This document shows positions 17,904-26,275 of a DNA stretch of 64,000 bases, piece by piece (position 1 is the first letter of the stretch; the number at the start of each line of letters is the position of its first letter). Position numbers and translations under genes: made by a program. The notes beneath the pieces were generated by a model, which was not told the DNA's origin, searched no databases, and saw only the letters and a program-made list of their open reading frames with translations. The DNA lies in NCBI GenBank assembly GCA_937874185.1, contig CALNAK010000020.1:186001-250000 (forward strand), written 5' to 3'. Source of the stretch: an uncultured Lactobacillus sp. Its GTDB lineage: Bacteria; Bacillota; Bacilli; Lactobacillales; Lactobacillaceae.

Positions 17904-19748
17904 ATGAATTTAGATCTTGATAAATTAAAAGAACGACAAAAGAGAATTCGTAATTTTTCTATCGTAGCGCATATCGATCATGGTAAATCAACAATTGCCG
18001 ATCGAATTTTGGAAAGAACTAAAACAGTCTCAAAACGTGAAATGAAGGCTCAAATCCTTGATGATATGGACCTTGAACGTGAACGTGGGATTACCATTAA
18101 GCTAAATGCGGTAGAACTAGAATATGAAGCAAAAGATGGAAAGACTTACATCTTCCATTTGATTGATACACCGGGACACGTGGATTTCTCCTATGAAGTT
18201 TCACGTTCACTTGCAGCTTGTGAAGGTGCTTTGTTAGTTGTTGATGCTGCACAAGGTGTTGAAGCTCAAACATTAGCTAATGCCTATTTGGCTATTGATA
18301 ATGACCTTGAAATTGTGCCGGTTATTAATAAAATTGATTTGCCATCAGCTGATCCTGACAAAGTAAAAGATGAAATTGAAGAAGCTATCGGTATTGATGC
18401 TGATTCAGCTATTTTGATGAGTGCTAAAACTGGTGTCGGTGTCGATGAATTACTTGAAAGAATTGTTTCTGATGTCCCAGCTCCAGAAGGAGACCTTGAT
18501 AAACCACTCAAGGCTTTGATTTTTGATTCAGTTTATGACAGTTATCGTGGTGTTGTTCTTGATGTACGTGTCCGTGAGGGCGTTGTAAAGGTCGGAGACA
18601 CGATTCAATTGATGAGTAATAAGAAGACCTTTGAAGTTACAGAAGTCGGTGTGATGTCTCCTAAGGCCGTTAAACGTGACTACCTAATGGCGGGTGATGT
18701 TGGTTATATTACCGCAGCTATTAAGTCAGTTAAGGAAACTCAAGTTGGTGATACAGTTACTTTGGCTGATAATCCAACGGATGAACCACTAACTGGTTAC
18801 CGTAAGAGTACGCCAATGGTTTATGCTGGTTTGTACCCGGTTGATAATGCTAAGTACGAGGATTTACATGAAGCACTCGAAAAACTTCAGTTAAATGATG
18901 CTGCTTTGGAATATGAACCTGAAACTTCTACAGCTTTAGGATTCGGATTCCGTTGTGGTTTCTTAGGATTACTCCATATGGATGTTGTTCAAGAGCGTTT
19001 GGAACGTGATTTCAATCTTGAATTGATCACAACTTCGCCATCTGTTGATTATCACGTTACAACGACTGACGGTGAAGAAATCGTTGTCGATAATCCTTCT
19101 GAGTTGCCAGATGCATCTGAAATCAAAGAGATCCGTGAACCATACGTTAGAGCTGAAATAATGGTCCCTGAAGACTTTGTTGGACCTGTTATGGAACTCT
19201 GTCAACGTAAGCGTGGAGAATTCGTGACAATGGATTATGTGGATAAATATCGTGTGAACGTTATTTACAAGATTCCATTGCTCGAAATTATCTTCGACTT
19301 CTTTGATGATTTGAAGTCAAATACAAAAGGTTATGCTTCACTTGATTATGAAGTTGAAGATTATCTTCCAAGTGAATTGGTTAAAATGGATATCTTGCTT
19401 AATGGTGAATCAGTTGATGCCTTGAGTTTCATCGTTCATAAGGACTTTGCTCAAAAACGTGGTCGTGATATTGTGGCTCGTTTGAAGGAAGTAATTCCTC
19501 GTCAAATGTTCGAAATTCCAATTCAAGCTGCCATCGGTAATAAGATTGTTGCTCGTTCAAATGTTAAGGCTTATCGAAAGGATGTTACTGCTAAGTTGTA
19601 TGGTGGTGATAGAACTCGTCGTGATAAGTTGTTGAATAAGCAAAAGGCTGGTAAGAAACGTATGAAGGAAGTCGGAAAAGTTTCAATTCCACAAGAAGCC
19701 TTCATGTCAGTTCTTAACCTTAACCGAGGCAAAGATGACAGTAAATAA
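17904..19748 (+). CDS. lepA: Elongation factor 4 (LepA)
   Basis: Ribosome-associated GTPase. The 614-residue length is typical. The G domain has AHIDHGKST (about 21-29), DTPGHVDFSYEVSRSL (about 91) and NKIDLP. Domains II and III follow, and the LepA-specific C-terminal domain contains the YGGDRTRRDKLL segment and a KRMK-rich end. The ATG follows GAAGGGA. The upstream gap is filled by two structured repeats, so the promoter must lie within about 100 bp; no clean one was identified. Confidence 0.97.
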   Translation: MNLDLDKLKERQKRIRNFSIVAHIDHGKSTIADRILERTKTVSKREMKAQILDDMDLERERGITIKLNAVELEYEAKDGKTYIFHLIDTPGHVDFSYEVSRSLAACEGALLVVDAAQGVEAQTLANAYLAIDNDLEIVPVINKIDLPSADPDKVKDEIEEAIGIDADSAILMSAKTGVGVDELLERIVSDVPAPEGDLDKPLKALIFDSVYDSYRGVVLDVRVREGVVKVGDTIQLMSNKKTFEVTEVGVMSPKAVKRDYLMAGDVGYITAAIKSVKETQVGDTVTLADNPTDEPLTGYRKSTPMVYAGLYPVDNAKYEDLHEALEKLQLNDAALEYEPETSTALGFGFRCGFLGLLHMDVVQERLERDFNLELITTSPSVDYHVTTTDGEEIVVDNPSELPDASEIKEIREPYVRAEIMVPEDFVGPVMELCQRKRGEFVTMDYVDKYRVNVIYKIPLLEIIFDFFDDLKSNTKGYASLDYEVEDYLPSELVKMDILLNGESVDALSFIVHKDFAQKRGRDIVARLKEVIPRQMFEIPIQAAIGNKIVARSNVKAYRKDVTAKLYGGDRTRRDKLLNKQKAGKKRMKEVGKVSIPQEAFMSVLNLNRGKDDSK

Positions 19749-19753
19749 TTAAT

Positions 19754-19802
19754 AAGCGCTTATAATGTAGATATTGTGTCATACATTATAAGTGCTTTTT
19801 TT
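19754..19802 (+). terminator. Intrinsic terminator after lepA
   Basis: AAGCGCTTATAATGTA (19754-19769) pairs with TACATTATAAGTGCTT (19782-19797) with one G-U pair, followed by T7. It ends 3 bases before the SD (GGAGG, 19806) of the next gene. Confidence 0.92.
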
Positions 19803-19817
19803 ATTGGAGGTATTCAT

Positions 19818-21122
19818 ATGGAAAAATTTAATACGATTATTATTGGCGCCGGTCCGGCTGGTTTAGCTGCTGCCTATAATTTGAAAGCTGCTGGCCAAAC
19901 GGTTGCGGTATTCGAAAATAATCTTTGGGGTGGAACTTGTCCTAATCGTGGGTGTGACCCTAAAAAGGTTTTCCTAGCTGGAGTTGAGGCTAGAGATAAG
20001 ATGATTCAATTGCAGAATAAGGGTTTTGATGAAGTTCAATTCGTTGATTGGAGACAATTAGAGAAGTTCAAGAAAGCCTTTACTGATCCAGTTTCTAAGG
20101 GTAGTCGTGATGGAGCCGTTGGTGCGGGTATTACCGCAATTGATGGTCAACCAAGATTTATTTCTGACACTGAATTAACTTTTAACGGTGAAACATATCA
20201 GGCTGATAATTTTATTATTGCGACTGGTCAACGTCCAAGTTATTTGAATATCAAGGGTAAGGAACACTTGTTATCTAGTACAGATTTTCTTTCATTAAAA
20301 TCAATGCCTAAGGATATTACAATTATTGGAGCTGGTTATATTGCCTTTGAATTGGCTACAATTGCTAACTCCACTGGTGCAAAAGTCCATTTGATCCATC
20401 ACAATGATCATCCACTAAAAGGATTTAATGAGAAATATGCTTTGGAATTAGTTAAGCAGTTGGAAGATAAGGGCGTAGATTTCAACTTCAATGTTGATAC
20501 TAAAGAAATTGATGCTCAAGACGGTGAGTATATTATTAAAGCTGACGACTTTGAAATGGAAACTGACTTAGTTATTGGTGCCACTGGTAGAATTCCTAAT
20601 GTTGATTTGCTTGATATTGAGAAAGCTGGCGTTAAGGTTGATCGTCATGGTGTAGTTGTTAATGGAAAACTTCAATCGAGTAATAAGAATATTTTTGCGA
20701 TTGGGGATGTCGTTTCAACTAAGGAACCAAAACTTACTCCAGTAGCTGGTTTTGAGGCTAATTATGTTAGTGATGTTATTTTGGGTAAGACTGATAAGGA
20801 TATTGATTTCCCATTGGTTCCAACGGTTGTTTACGGTAGTCCTAAGTTAGCTGAAGTTGGTGCACAAACAGGTGCTAAAGTTGTCGATCAAGATGTAACT
20901 AGTTGGTTTACATATAGTCACGCCAATGAACCTAAAGCAAAAATCAGAATTGTTTTAAATCACAAATCGGAAATTATTGGTGCTACTGTTTTAAGTGGCA
21001 GTGCTGACAGTTTGATTAATCTATTAACTATGGCAATTAAGGATAAGATGAGTCATGCCGATGTAATTAAGCAGATTATGGCTTATCCAACAGCTGCTAG
21101 TGATTTGGAATACTTAATTTAG
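19818..21122 (+). CDS. Glutathione-reductase-like FAD/NAD(P) disulfide oxidoreductase
   Basis: Class I pyridine nucleotide-disulfide oxidoreductase of 434 residues. The ATG at 19818 has GGAGG 7 nt upstream. It shows an FAD-binding GAGPAGLAAA (about 10-19), the redox disulfide GGTCPNRGCDPKK (C41 and C46), an NAD(P)-binding GAGYIAFELA (about 173), and GDV near the second FAD contact. The C-terminal dimer-interface motif, normally HPTxxE with a catalytic histidine, reads AYPTAASDL here: Tyr423 replaces His and Glu is not in place. It is therefore not an ordinary glutathione reductase and its disulfide substrate is uncertain. Confidence 0.85.
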   Translation: MEKFNTIIIGAGPAGLAAAYNLKAAGQTVAVFENNLWGGTCPNRGCDPKKVFLAGVEARDKMIQLQNKGFDEVQFVDWRQLEKFKKAFTDPVSKGSRDGAVGAGITAIDGQPRFISDTELTFNGETYQADNFIIATGQRPSYLNIKGKEHLLSSTDFLSLKSMPKDITIIGAGYIAFELATIANSTGAKVHLIHHNDHPLKGFNEKYALELVKQLEDKGVDFNFNVDTKEIDAQDGEYIIKADDFEMETDLVIGATGRIPNVDLLDIEKAGVKVDRHGVVVNGKLQSSNKNIFAIGDVVSTKEPKLTPVAGFEANYVSDVILGKTDKDIDFPLVPTVVYGSPKLAEVGAQTGAKVVDQDVTSWFTYSHANEPKAKIRIVLNHKSEIIGATVLSGSADSLINLLTMAIKDKMSHADVIKQIMAYPTAASDLEYLI

Positions 21123-21133
21123 AGAAAATTAAT

Positions 21134-21175
21134 AATGAGCTCTCACAATTTTGAAATGTGGGGACTCATTTTTTG
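21134..21175 (+). terminator. Intrinsic terminator after the oxidoreductase gene
   Basis: AATGAG-N3-CACA ... TGTG-N4-CTCATT followed by TTTTTG; the stem has an internal asymmetric loop. Confidence 0.8.
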
Positions 21176-21189
21176 TGTTTCAATAATAA

Positions 21190-21240
21190 TTGACATAAAT
21201 AAGATTAGAGTTATATTAGTTTTATTAAATATAATCTAAT
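21190..21240 (+). promoter_or_regulatory. Promoter with overlapping inverted repeat, upstream of the ABC exporter
   Basis: TTGACA (21190-21195), 16 bp, TATATT (21212-21217). A 15-bp imperfect inverted repeat (ATTAGAGTTATATTA 21204-21218 and TAAATATAATCTAAT 21226-21240) covers the -10 box and the start site. The placement suggests a repressor operator. No regulator gene is adjacent. Confidence 0.65.
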
Positions 21241-21259
21241 TAAAGAATGAAGGCTTATC

Positions 21260-22870
21260 ATGAAAAAATTTGTTAATAAACGTTTATTTTTCTGGGCAAT
21301 TATACTGAGCATCTTGGCTGGTTTAGAAATGCCATTCAATACGATGACCTATTCATATATTTTCTATTTGATTACTAAGAAAAATGTCAATTTGATTGTT
21401 CCGTCAATTTTAATAATCATTATTGGCTACGGAATACTGTCGACTTTGACATATTTAAAGAGTCGAATTGTGAATAAAAATGTTTATACAATTAACTATA
21501 ATTTAAAAACAAATTTTATCATGAGCAAAATGAGTTCAGTCACAGATGATGAAAATGATTTTGAATCGAAGAACTTATCATTCTTTCTCAATGATTTGAA
21601 GCTATTAGAAGATAATTATTGGCGTCAAATATTTGCCTTGTTGAGCTCTATAATTATGACAATTGGTACGTTTGCCTATGCTTTGTATAGCAATGTTTAC
21701 CTTACTTTAATATTTCTGGCATTTATGATTGTGCCAACTCTGACACCAAGATTATTTAGTAAATCAATTCAAACTAGAACAACTAAATGGTCCAAAACTA
21801 ATCAGACATTATCAGCTGTAGTCCAAAATTTATTACATGGTTCATTGCTATTAAAACGTTACAACTCTAGTAATGGTTTCAATAGTCAGTTGAAAGACTC
21901 AGTTTCAAAAATGGAAGATTCCAATGCTAATTTGAAAAATCAAATATCGTTATCTGATAATACGATTGGCTTTCTGTTTGATTTATTCTCATATTTGCCC
22001 ATTGGTTTAGGAATATATTTGACGATAATAGGCAAAATGACTTTGGCCCAGTTTGTCGCTATACAGTATTCTTCATCATGGACTTTGAATGGATTTAATT
22101 CGATTGTAACGGGATTAAATACTATCAATAGTACAAAGGAGATTCGTCAAAAAATTGCAAGTTTAGGTTCGACCACAGATAGTGTAGATTTAGGAACTAA
22201 GTTGGACACGAATGACGCAACGGTCAAAGATTTGAATGTTGAGCAAGTTGCCTTTGATTATGATAAGAAGAATATTCTTAAAAATGTTTCCTTCGATATT
22301 AAACAGGGAGAAAAAATTCTGGTTCGTGGAAAATCAGGTATTGGTAAATCAACTTTATTTAAGATGATTTTGAAGGAGTTAATACCAAGTTCTGGAAAAC
22401 TCACAATTAATGGTCAAACTTATTCGCAAAATACTGCCTATGATACGTTTGGAATTGTTGGACAAACACCGATTATTTTTGAAACATCTTTGAAAGATAA
22501 TATTACTTTAGGCAGACAAAATGAGACGGATACAGATGTAATTGAGGCGTTGAAAAAAGCTGGATTAGACGAATACGCTAATAAAGATTCGCTTAAAATG
22601 ATTATTAGTGAAAATGGACATAATTTTTCTGGCGGGCAATTGAAGCGGATCGAAATTGCTCGAGCCTTATTCTTTAATCGACAGATTTTGCTTATTGATG
22701 AGGGAACGGCTTCGCTTGATCCTGAAACAGCCGCTGAAATTCATCAATCTATTTTGAAAAATGAAGAATTGACTGTAATTGAAGTTGATCACCACATTCC
22801 CGATGAAATTAAAAAACTATATACCAGAGTTTACGAATTAACGGCAACTGGTTTAGTGAATCAGAGCTAG
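21260..22870 (+). CDS. ABC exporter, fused permease and ATPase (half-transporter)
   Basis: Membrane exporter with six predicted transmembrane segments (about 1-300) followed by an ATP-binding domain. Motifs: Walker A GKSGIGKST (about 357), Q-loop VGQTP, signature FSGGQLKR (about 456), Walker B ILLIDEG, and a D-loop/H-switch ending VIEVDHHI. The 536-residue length is short for a half-transporter and there is no peptidase domain. The protein probably homodimerises. The substrate is unknown; lipid, peptide or drug are all possible. Monocistronic with its own promoter and a shared terminator downstream. Confidence 0.85.
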   Translation: MKKFVNKRLFFWAIILSILAGLEMPFNTMTYSYIFYLITKKNVNLIVPSILIIIIGYGILSTLTYLKSRIVNKNVYTINYNLKTNFIMSKMSSVTDDENDFESKNLSFFLNDLKLLEDNYWRQIFALLSSIIMTIGTFAYALYSNVYLTLIFLAFMIVPTLTPRLFSKSIQTRTTKWSKTNQTLSAVVQNLLHGSLLLKRYNSSNGFNSQLKDSVSKMEDSNANLKNQISLSDNTIGFLFDLFSYLPIGLGIYLTIIGKMTLAQFVAIQYSSSWTLNGFNSIVTGLNTINSTKEIRQKIASLGSTTDSVDLGTKLDTNDATVKDLNVEQVAFDYDKKNILKNVSFDIKQGEKILVRGKSGIGKSTLFKMILKELIPSSGKLTINGQTYSQNTAYDTFGIVGQTPIIFETSLKDNITLGRQNETDTDVIEALKKAGLDEYANKDSLKMIISENGHNFSGGQLKRIEIARALFFNRQILLIDEGTASLDPETAAEIHQSILKNEELTVIEVDHHIPDEIKKLYTRVYELTATGLVNQS

Positions 22871-22882
22871 TTATTGAGTAAT

Positions 22883-22937
22883 AAAAAATTCTCTATCTTA
22901 ATTGGTCAGGTTTACCAATCAGGATAGAGAATTTTTT
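22883..22937. terminator. Bidirectional terminator between convergent genes
   Basis: AAAAAATTCTCTATC (22883-22897) pairs with GATAGAGAATTTTTT (22923-22937), with inner ATTGGT/ACCAAT. It serves the exporter (+) and the ABC-2 permease (-), whose stop codon it touches. Confidence 0.93.
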
Positions 22938-23712
22938 ACTTTTGTCTGTTATAAGCCCAGATAGTTAATGGAGCAAAAATCAAGACAATTACGAAGCCAA
23001 GTAGGACAACAAGCCAAGCTGTGTTAGATAATGAGCCGGTTGCTAATATTTGACGTATAGCGGTGATTACGTAAGTCATAGGATTGAGATTTGCGATTAC
23101 TTGTAAAAGTTTAGGCAAGGTTTTAATTGGTATGAACGCATTTGATAGGAAGGATAACAATAACATTGTTGTTAATGAGACACTTTCAACCATTGTGGCG
23201 CTGTTAGAAAGAAGTCCAACTAGAGCGTAAATCCAAGAGATTGCCCAACCAATAAAAACGGCGATAAGAATAATGACAATGATCCAACCAAAATTAACAT
23301 TTGGACGCCAACCCATAAAATAACCAGTTGTTAGTGAAGCAACTGTCGCAATGAGTAGTCTTAAAATGTCCGCAAATAATTGTCCAGCAAGGGGAGCAAT
23401 ATGGGATATTGGCAATGATTTGAATCTGTCGTAGACCCCTGAATCCATATCTTCTCTAATCTGTGAGCCGGAACCGGAAGCTGCTGAAAGAATGGTTTGA
23501 GCCAATATACCTGGAACAATCGTAGGAAGGTAGGCTTTAACACCACCGGCAATGGCTCCTCCAAATAAATATCCGAACAACAACATGAACATGATAGGTT
23601 GAATTAGAACATCCATGAAACGGTCGGGATTATGCAATGTTTTTAATAAATTACGATATGCCATGGTCATAGTACTTTGAATGACATTAACACGATGTGT
23701 TTTGATTTCCAT
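22936..23712 (-). CDS. ABC-2 type (DrrB-like) transporter permease
   Basis: Integral membrane permease of 258 residues with about six hydrophobic segments and the PGILAQTILSAASGSG-type loop typical of ABC-2/DrrB exporters. Start chosen at 23712, where AAGGAG lies 9 nt upstream; an in-frame ATG at 23742 lies inside the ATPase gene. It follows the ATPase by 13 bases and the two form one operon under the MarR-family regulator encoded divergently. The family exports drugs, lipids or other amphiphiles. Confidence 0.9.
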   Translation of the reverse strand: MEIKTHRVNVIQSTMTMAYRNLLKTLHNPDRFMDVLIQPIMFMLLFGYLFGGAIAGGVKAYLPTIVPGILAQTILSAASGSGSQIREDMDSGVYDRFKSLPISHIAPLAGQLFADILRLLIATVASLTTGYFMGWRPNVNFGWIIVIILIAVFIGWAISWIYALVGLLSNSATMVESVSLTTMLLLSFLSNAFIPIKTLPKLLQVIANLNPMTYVITAIRQILATGSLSNTAWLVVLLGFVIVLIFAPLTIWAYNRQK

Positions 23713-23725
23713 TATAAGATTCTCC

Positions 23726-24664
23726 TTAATTAATTTTGCCAACTGTCAATGCCATGAAAACATCATCTAGGGATGGTTCTTGAACAGTTAGATCAGAAAT
23801 GTTTATTTTGGCATTTTTTAATTGTGATAGACCGTTAGTTACTTGTTCAGTTTTCTTAAATTTGGTGACAATTGTGTTGTCGATTATCTTAGGCTGAGAT
23901 TTCAATTCGATTTTGAGAATCTGGGATGCCTGATTAATGTCATCTTGATTTGAAATCTTTAGAGTCATAGTTGATTCACCAGTTTCATTTTTAAGTTCCG
24001 CTGGAGTTCCAATTCTGATTAATTTTCCATGGTCGATTACAGCGACACGGTTTGCTAAACTGTCAGCTTCATCGAGATATTGTGTTGTTAAAACAATGGT
24101 TGAACCTTGTTTGACCAATTTTCTGATTGTATCCCACATTTGATTACGGGTACGTGGATCAAGTCCAGTTGTTGGTTCATCTAGGAAGATTAGGGCAGGG
24201 CGTGTAATCAAACTGATAGCTAAATCCAATCTCCGACGCATACCGCCAGAAAAGGTTGAAAGTGACTTGTTAGCACTTTTTTCAAGTGAGAATTCCTTTA
24301 ATAATTCATTAGTACGTGTTTGTGATGATTTTTTAGAAAGTCCATTTAGTCTGGAAAAAATCATTAGGTTTTCTCTAGCTGAAATATCTTCATCGACAGA
24401 CGCATATTGACCAGTCAAACCGAAGGTTGATCTTGCTAGAGCACTTTCCTTTTTTATATCGTGTCCAAAAATAGTTATAGTTCCTGAAGTAGGCTTTAAC
24501 AAGGTAGTAATCATACGAAGGATGGTTGTTTTACCTGCACCGTTTGGTCCAAGTAATCCAAAGACTTCACCTTGTTTGACTGTGAATGAAACATCATCAA
24601 CAGCTTTTTGTTCATCAAAATTTTTAGATAAGTGATTTACTTTAATAGCAATTTTTTCTTGCAT
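23726..24664 (-). CDS. ABC transporter ATP-binding protein (DrrA family)
   Basis: 312 residues. Walker A GPNGAGKTT (about 39-47), Q-loop GLTGQYASVDE, signature FSGGMRRRLDLA, Walker B LIFLDEPTTGLDPRTR. The LDPRTRxxxW sequence and a C-terminal extension ending TVQEPSLDDVFMALT are characteristic of DrrA-type drug-export ATPases. It partners the ABC-2 permease downstream. The promoter and an operator lie in the divergent gap to the MarR gene. Confidence 0.93.
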   Translation of the reverse strand: MQEKIAIKVNHLSKNFDEQKAVDDVSFTVKQGEVFGLLGPNGAGKTTILRMITTLLKPTSGTITIFGHDIKKESALARSTFGLTGQYASVDEDISARENLMIFSRLNGLSKKSSQTRTNELLKEFSLEKSANKSLSTFSGGMRRRLDLAISLITRPALIFLDEPTTGLDPRTRNQMWDTIRKLVKQGSTIVLTTQYLDEADSLANRVAVIDHGKLIRIGTPAELKNETGESTMTLKISNQDDINQASQILKIELKSQPKIIDNTIVTKFKKTEQVTNGLSQLKNAKINISDLTVQEPSLDDVFMALTVGKIN

Positions 24665-24694
24665 ATTTTAATATCCTCTTTTTAAAGAAATTCA

Positions 24695-24708
24695 TCAGGA
24701 GTACCTGA
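24695..24708. promoter_or_regulatory. MarR-type operator 1
   Basis: Palindrome TCAGG-AGTA-CCTGA just downstream of the minus-strand -10 box of the ABC operon. The same arms recur at 24754-24767. Confidence 0.75.
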
Positions 24709-24716
24709 CAAAAATC

Positions 24717-24745
24717 ATTATAAGGTGTCCCTTATTAAAAATCAA
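24717..24745 (-). promoter_or_regulatory. Promoter of the DrrAB-like operon
   Basis: On the minus strand, TTGATT (24740-24745), 17 bp, TATAAT (24717-24722). Operator 1 lies across the expected start site. Confidence 0.85.
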
Positions 24746-24753
24746 GAATTTGT

Positions 24754-24767
24754 TCAGGTAGGCCTGA
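24754..24767. promoter_or_regulatory. MarR-type operator 2
   Basis: Palindrome TCAGG-TAGG-CCTGA, 59 bp centre-to-centre from operator 1. It overlaps the probable -35 (CTGATA, 24764-24769) of the regulator gene, whose -10 is TATAAT at 24787-24792 (17-bp spacing). Confidence 0.75.
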
Positions 24768-24786
24768 TATAAATTGAACCAGAGCG

Positions 24787-24792
24787 TATAAT
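24787..24792 (+). promoter_or_regulatory. -10 box of the MarR-family gene
   Basis: Perfect TATAAT; the -35 CTGATA at 24764-24769 is 4/6 and lies in operator 2. Confidence 0.7.
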
Positions 24793-24815
24793 ATACCTAT
24801 GGAGGACTTAACTTA

Positions 24816-25337
24816 ATGGCAAATTTAATTAATCAAGGAAAAACCGCAGGTAAGTTAGTCGAATTCGGTATGTTGCAGAATGTTGCCGAAGATGACTCTA
24901 AGCATCGCAGTGACTACAGAATGTTATTTCAAGGTCAGGGGAAAATATTATTGGCTCTAATTGATGATGACAATTTGTCACAAAGAGAGTTAGTTGATCG
25001 ACTAGATATGACACCTCAATCGCTTGCTGAATTTGTTGTAAAGTTGGAGAAAAAAGGGCTTGTGACTAGAAAGAAATCCTCAACTGATAGACGTGTAAGC
25101 ATTGTGAGTTTAACTGAAAAAGGACGCTTAGAAACTCAAAAAAGAATGCAAATTATTCCGGAATACTTGCGAGTTTTAAATGATGAAGAATTAACACAGT
25201 TGAATCATATTTTAGATAAAATAAATGAACAGATGTATAAAGACATAAACGATGCTGATCCAACTTTACACAATAAGTATCATCAACTTATGTTGAATCA
25301 TATTCTTACTAAGATTCATCCTGATAATAGGGATTAA
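24816..25337 (+). CDS. MarR family transcriptional regulator
   Basis: 173 residues with a winged-helix core: LSQRELVDRLDMTPQSLAEFVVKLEKKGLV (about 55-85; recognition helix around TPQSLAEFV) and the wing RKKSSTDRRVSIVSLTEKG. Divergent from the DrrAB-like exporter. Two identical-arm operators in the shared gap sit on both promoters, so it most likely represses itself and the exporter until a ligand binds. The ATG follows TGGAGG. The AraC gene lies 26 bases downstream and could be co-transcribed. Confidence 0.92.
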   Translation: MANLINQGKTAGKLVEFGMLQNVAEDDSKHRSDYRMLFQGQGKILLALIDDDNLSQRELVDRLDMTPQSLAEFVVKLEKKGLVTRKKSSTDRRVSIVSLTEKGRLETQKRMQIIPEYLRVLNDEELTQLNHILDKINEQMYKDINDADPTLHNKYHQLMLNHILTKIHPDNRD

Positions 25338-25363
25338 TTTTTGTCAATTTAGAGGTGAAATTA

Positions 25364-26200
25364 ATGTATCATCATGAAATGATTGCCACGACAGAGATGC
25401 CTTTAAAATTAATTGTGCATCAAGAATACGTAACTGATACAACAATCTTTCGACACTGGCATCAGGCGTTAGAAATTAATTATGTCGTCAATGGAAAAGC
25501 TGAATTTATCATTAGTGGCAAGAAAATTTCCGTTAATTCTGGTGAGTTGGTAATTATTAATTCAAATGAGATTCACGCAGCACAAGGGATAATTACGTCT
25601 ACAAATAACCTGGCATTAACTTTTCAAATTCCCTATGAATTTTTGAAAAAGGAAATTTCCAATTTTGATGAATATTGGTTTGTGTCACCAGTAAAAGGCG
25701 AGAAGATAGCAAGGCTAAGAATTGATTTATATCAATATTATTTGGATTCACAGGACAACCAAAGTCTGTTATTACTCAAAAGCGATACGTATAAAATTCT
25801 TGATGATTTGGTACGTTATTTTGGTGTGACTAAAAAGAGTGTCACTAATTTGCCAAATATTCCTAAATTAGACAAGTTATCAGAATTAACTTCATTTGTT
25901 AGTAAACACAGTTCAGAAAAAATAACTCTACCAATATTGGCAGAGCAGACACATTTGAGTGTGGGTTATTTGTCTAGGTTGTTTAGCAGTCAAATGGGTG
26001 TCACTGTGATGGAATATGTTAATTTAGTGCGTGTTAGACAAGCCTTTGAATTGTTGACTAATACTGATAAGACAATTGAATCAATCTCTGATTTGACAGG
26101 GTTTGCTAATCCTAAATCATTTCGTAAATTTTTTGAACAAACCTATAAAAGAACACCCGGTAAATATCGTCAGGAATTAAAAGGTCATAAAACGACCTAA
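25364..26200 (+). CDS. AraC family transcriptional regulator with cupin domain
   Basis: 278 residues. The N-terminal cupin-like sensor domain (about 10-95) has HWHQALEINYVVNG and NSNEIHA, suggesting a small-molecule (often sugar) ligand. The C-terminal double helix-turn-helix (about 180-275) has ILAEQTHLSVGYLSRLFSSQ and the GFANPKSFRKFFEQTYKRTPGKYR signature. The ATG at 25364 lies 7 nt after GAGGTG; an in-frame GTG at 25355 overlaps that site. The esterase gene downstream is the obvious candidate target. Confidence 0.92.
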   Translation: MYHHEMIATTEMPLKLIVHQEYVTDTTIFRHWHQALEINYVVNGKAEFIISGKKISVNSGELVIINSNEIHAAQGIITSTNNLALTFQIPYEFLKKEISNFDEYWFVSPVKGEKIARLRIDLYQYYLDSQDNQSLLLLKSDTYKILDDLVRYFGVTKKSVTNLPNIPKLDKLSELTSFVSKHSSEKITLPILAEQTHLSVGYLSRLFSSQMGVTVMEYVNLVRVRQAFELLTNTDKTIESISDLTGFANPKSFRKFFEQTYKRTPGKYRQELKGHKTT

Positions 26201-26275
26201 AATTGGTAATTATAAACCGCTTACATAAATCGAAAAGTAATATTATTAGGATAGAAGTTCAAAGGAGAGATTGAA

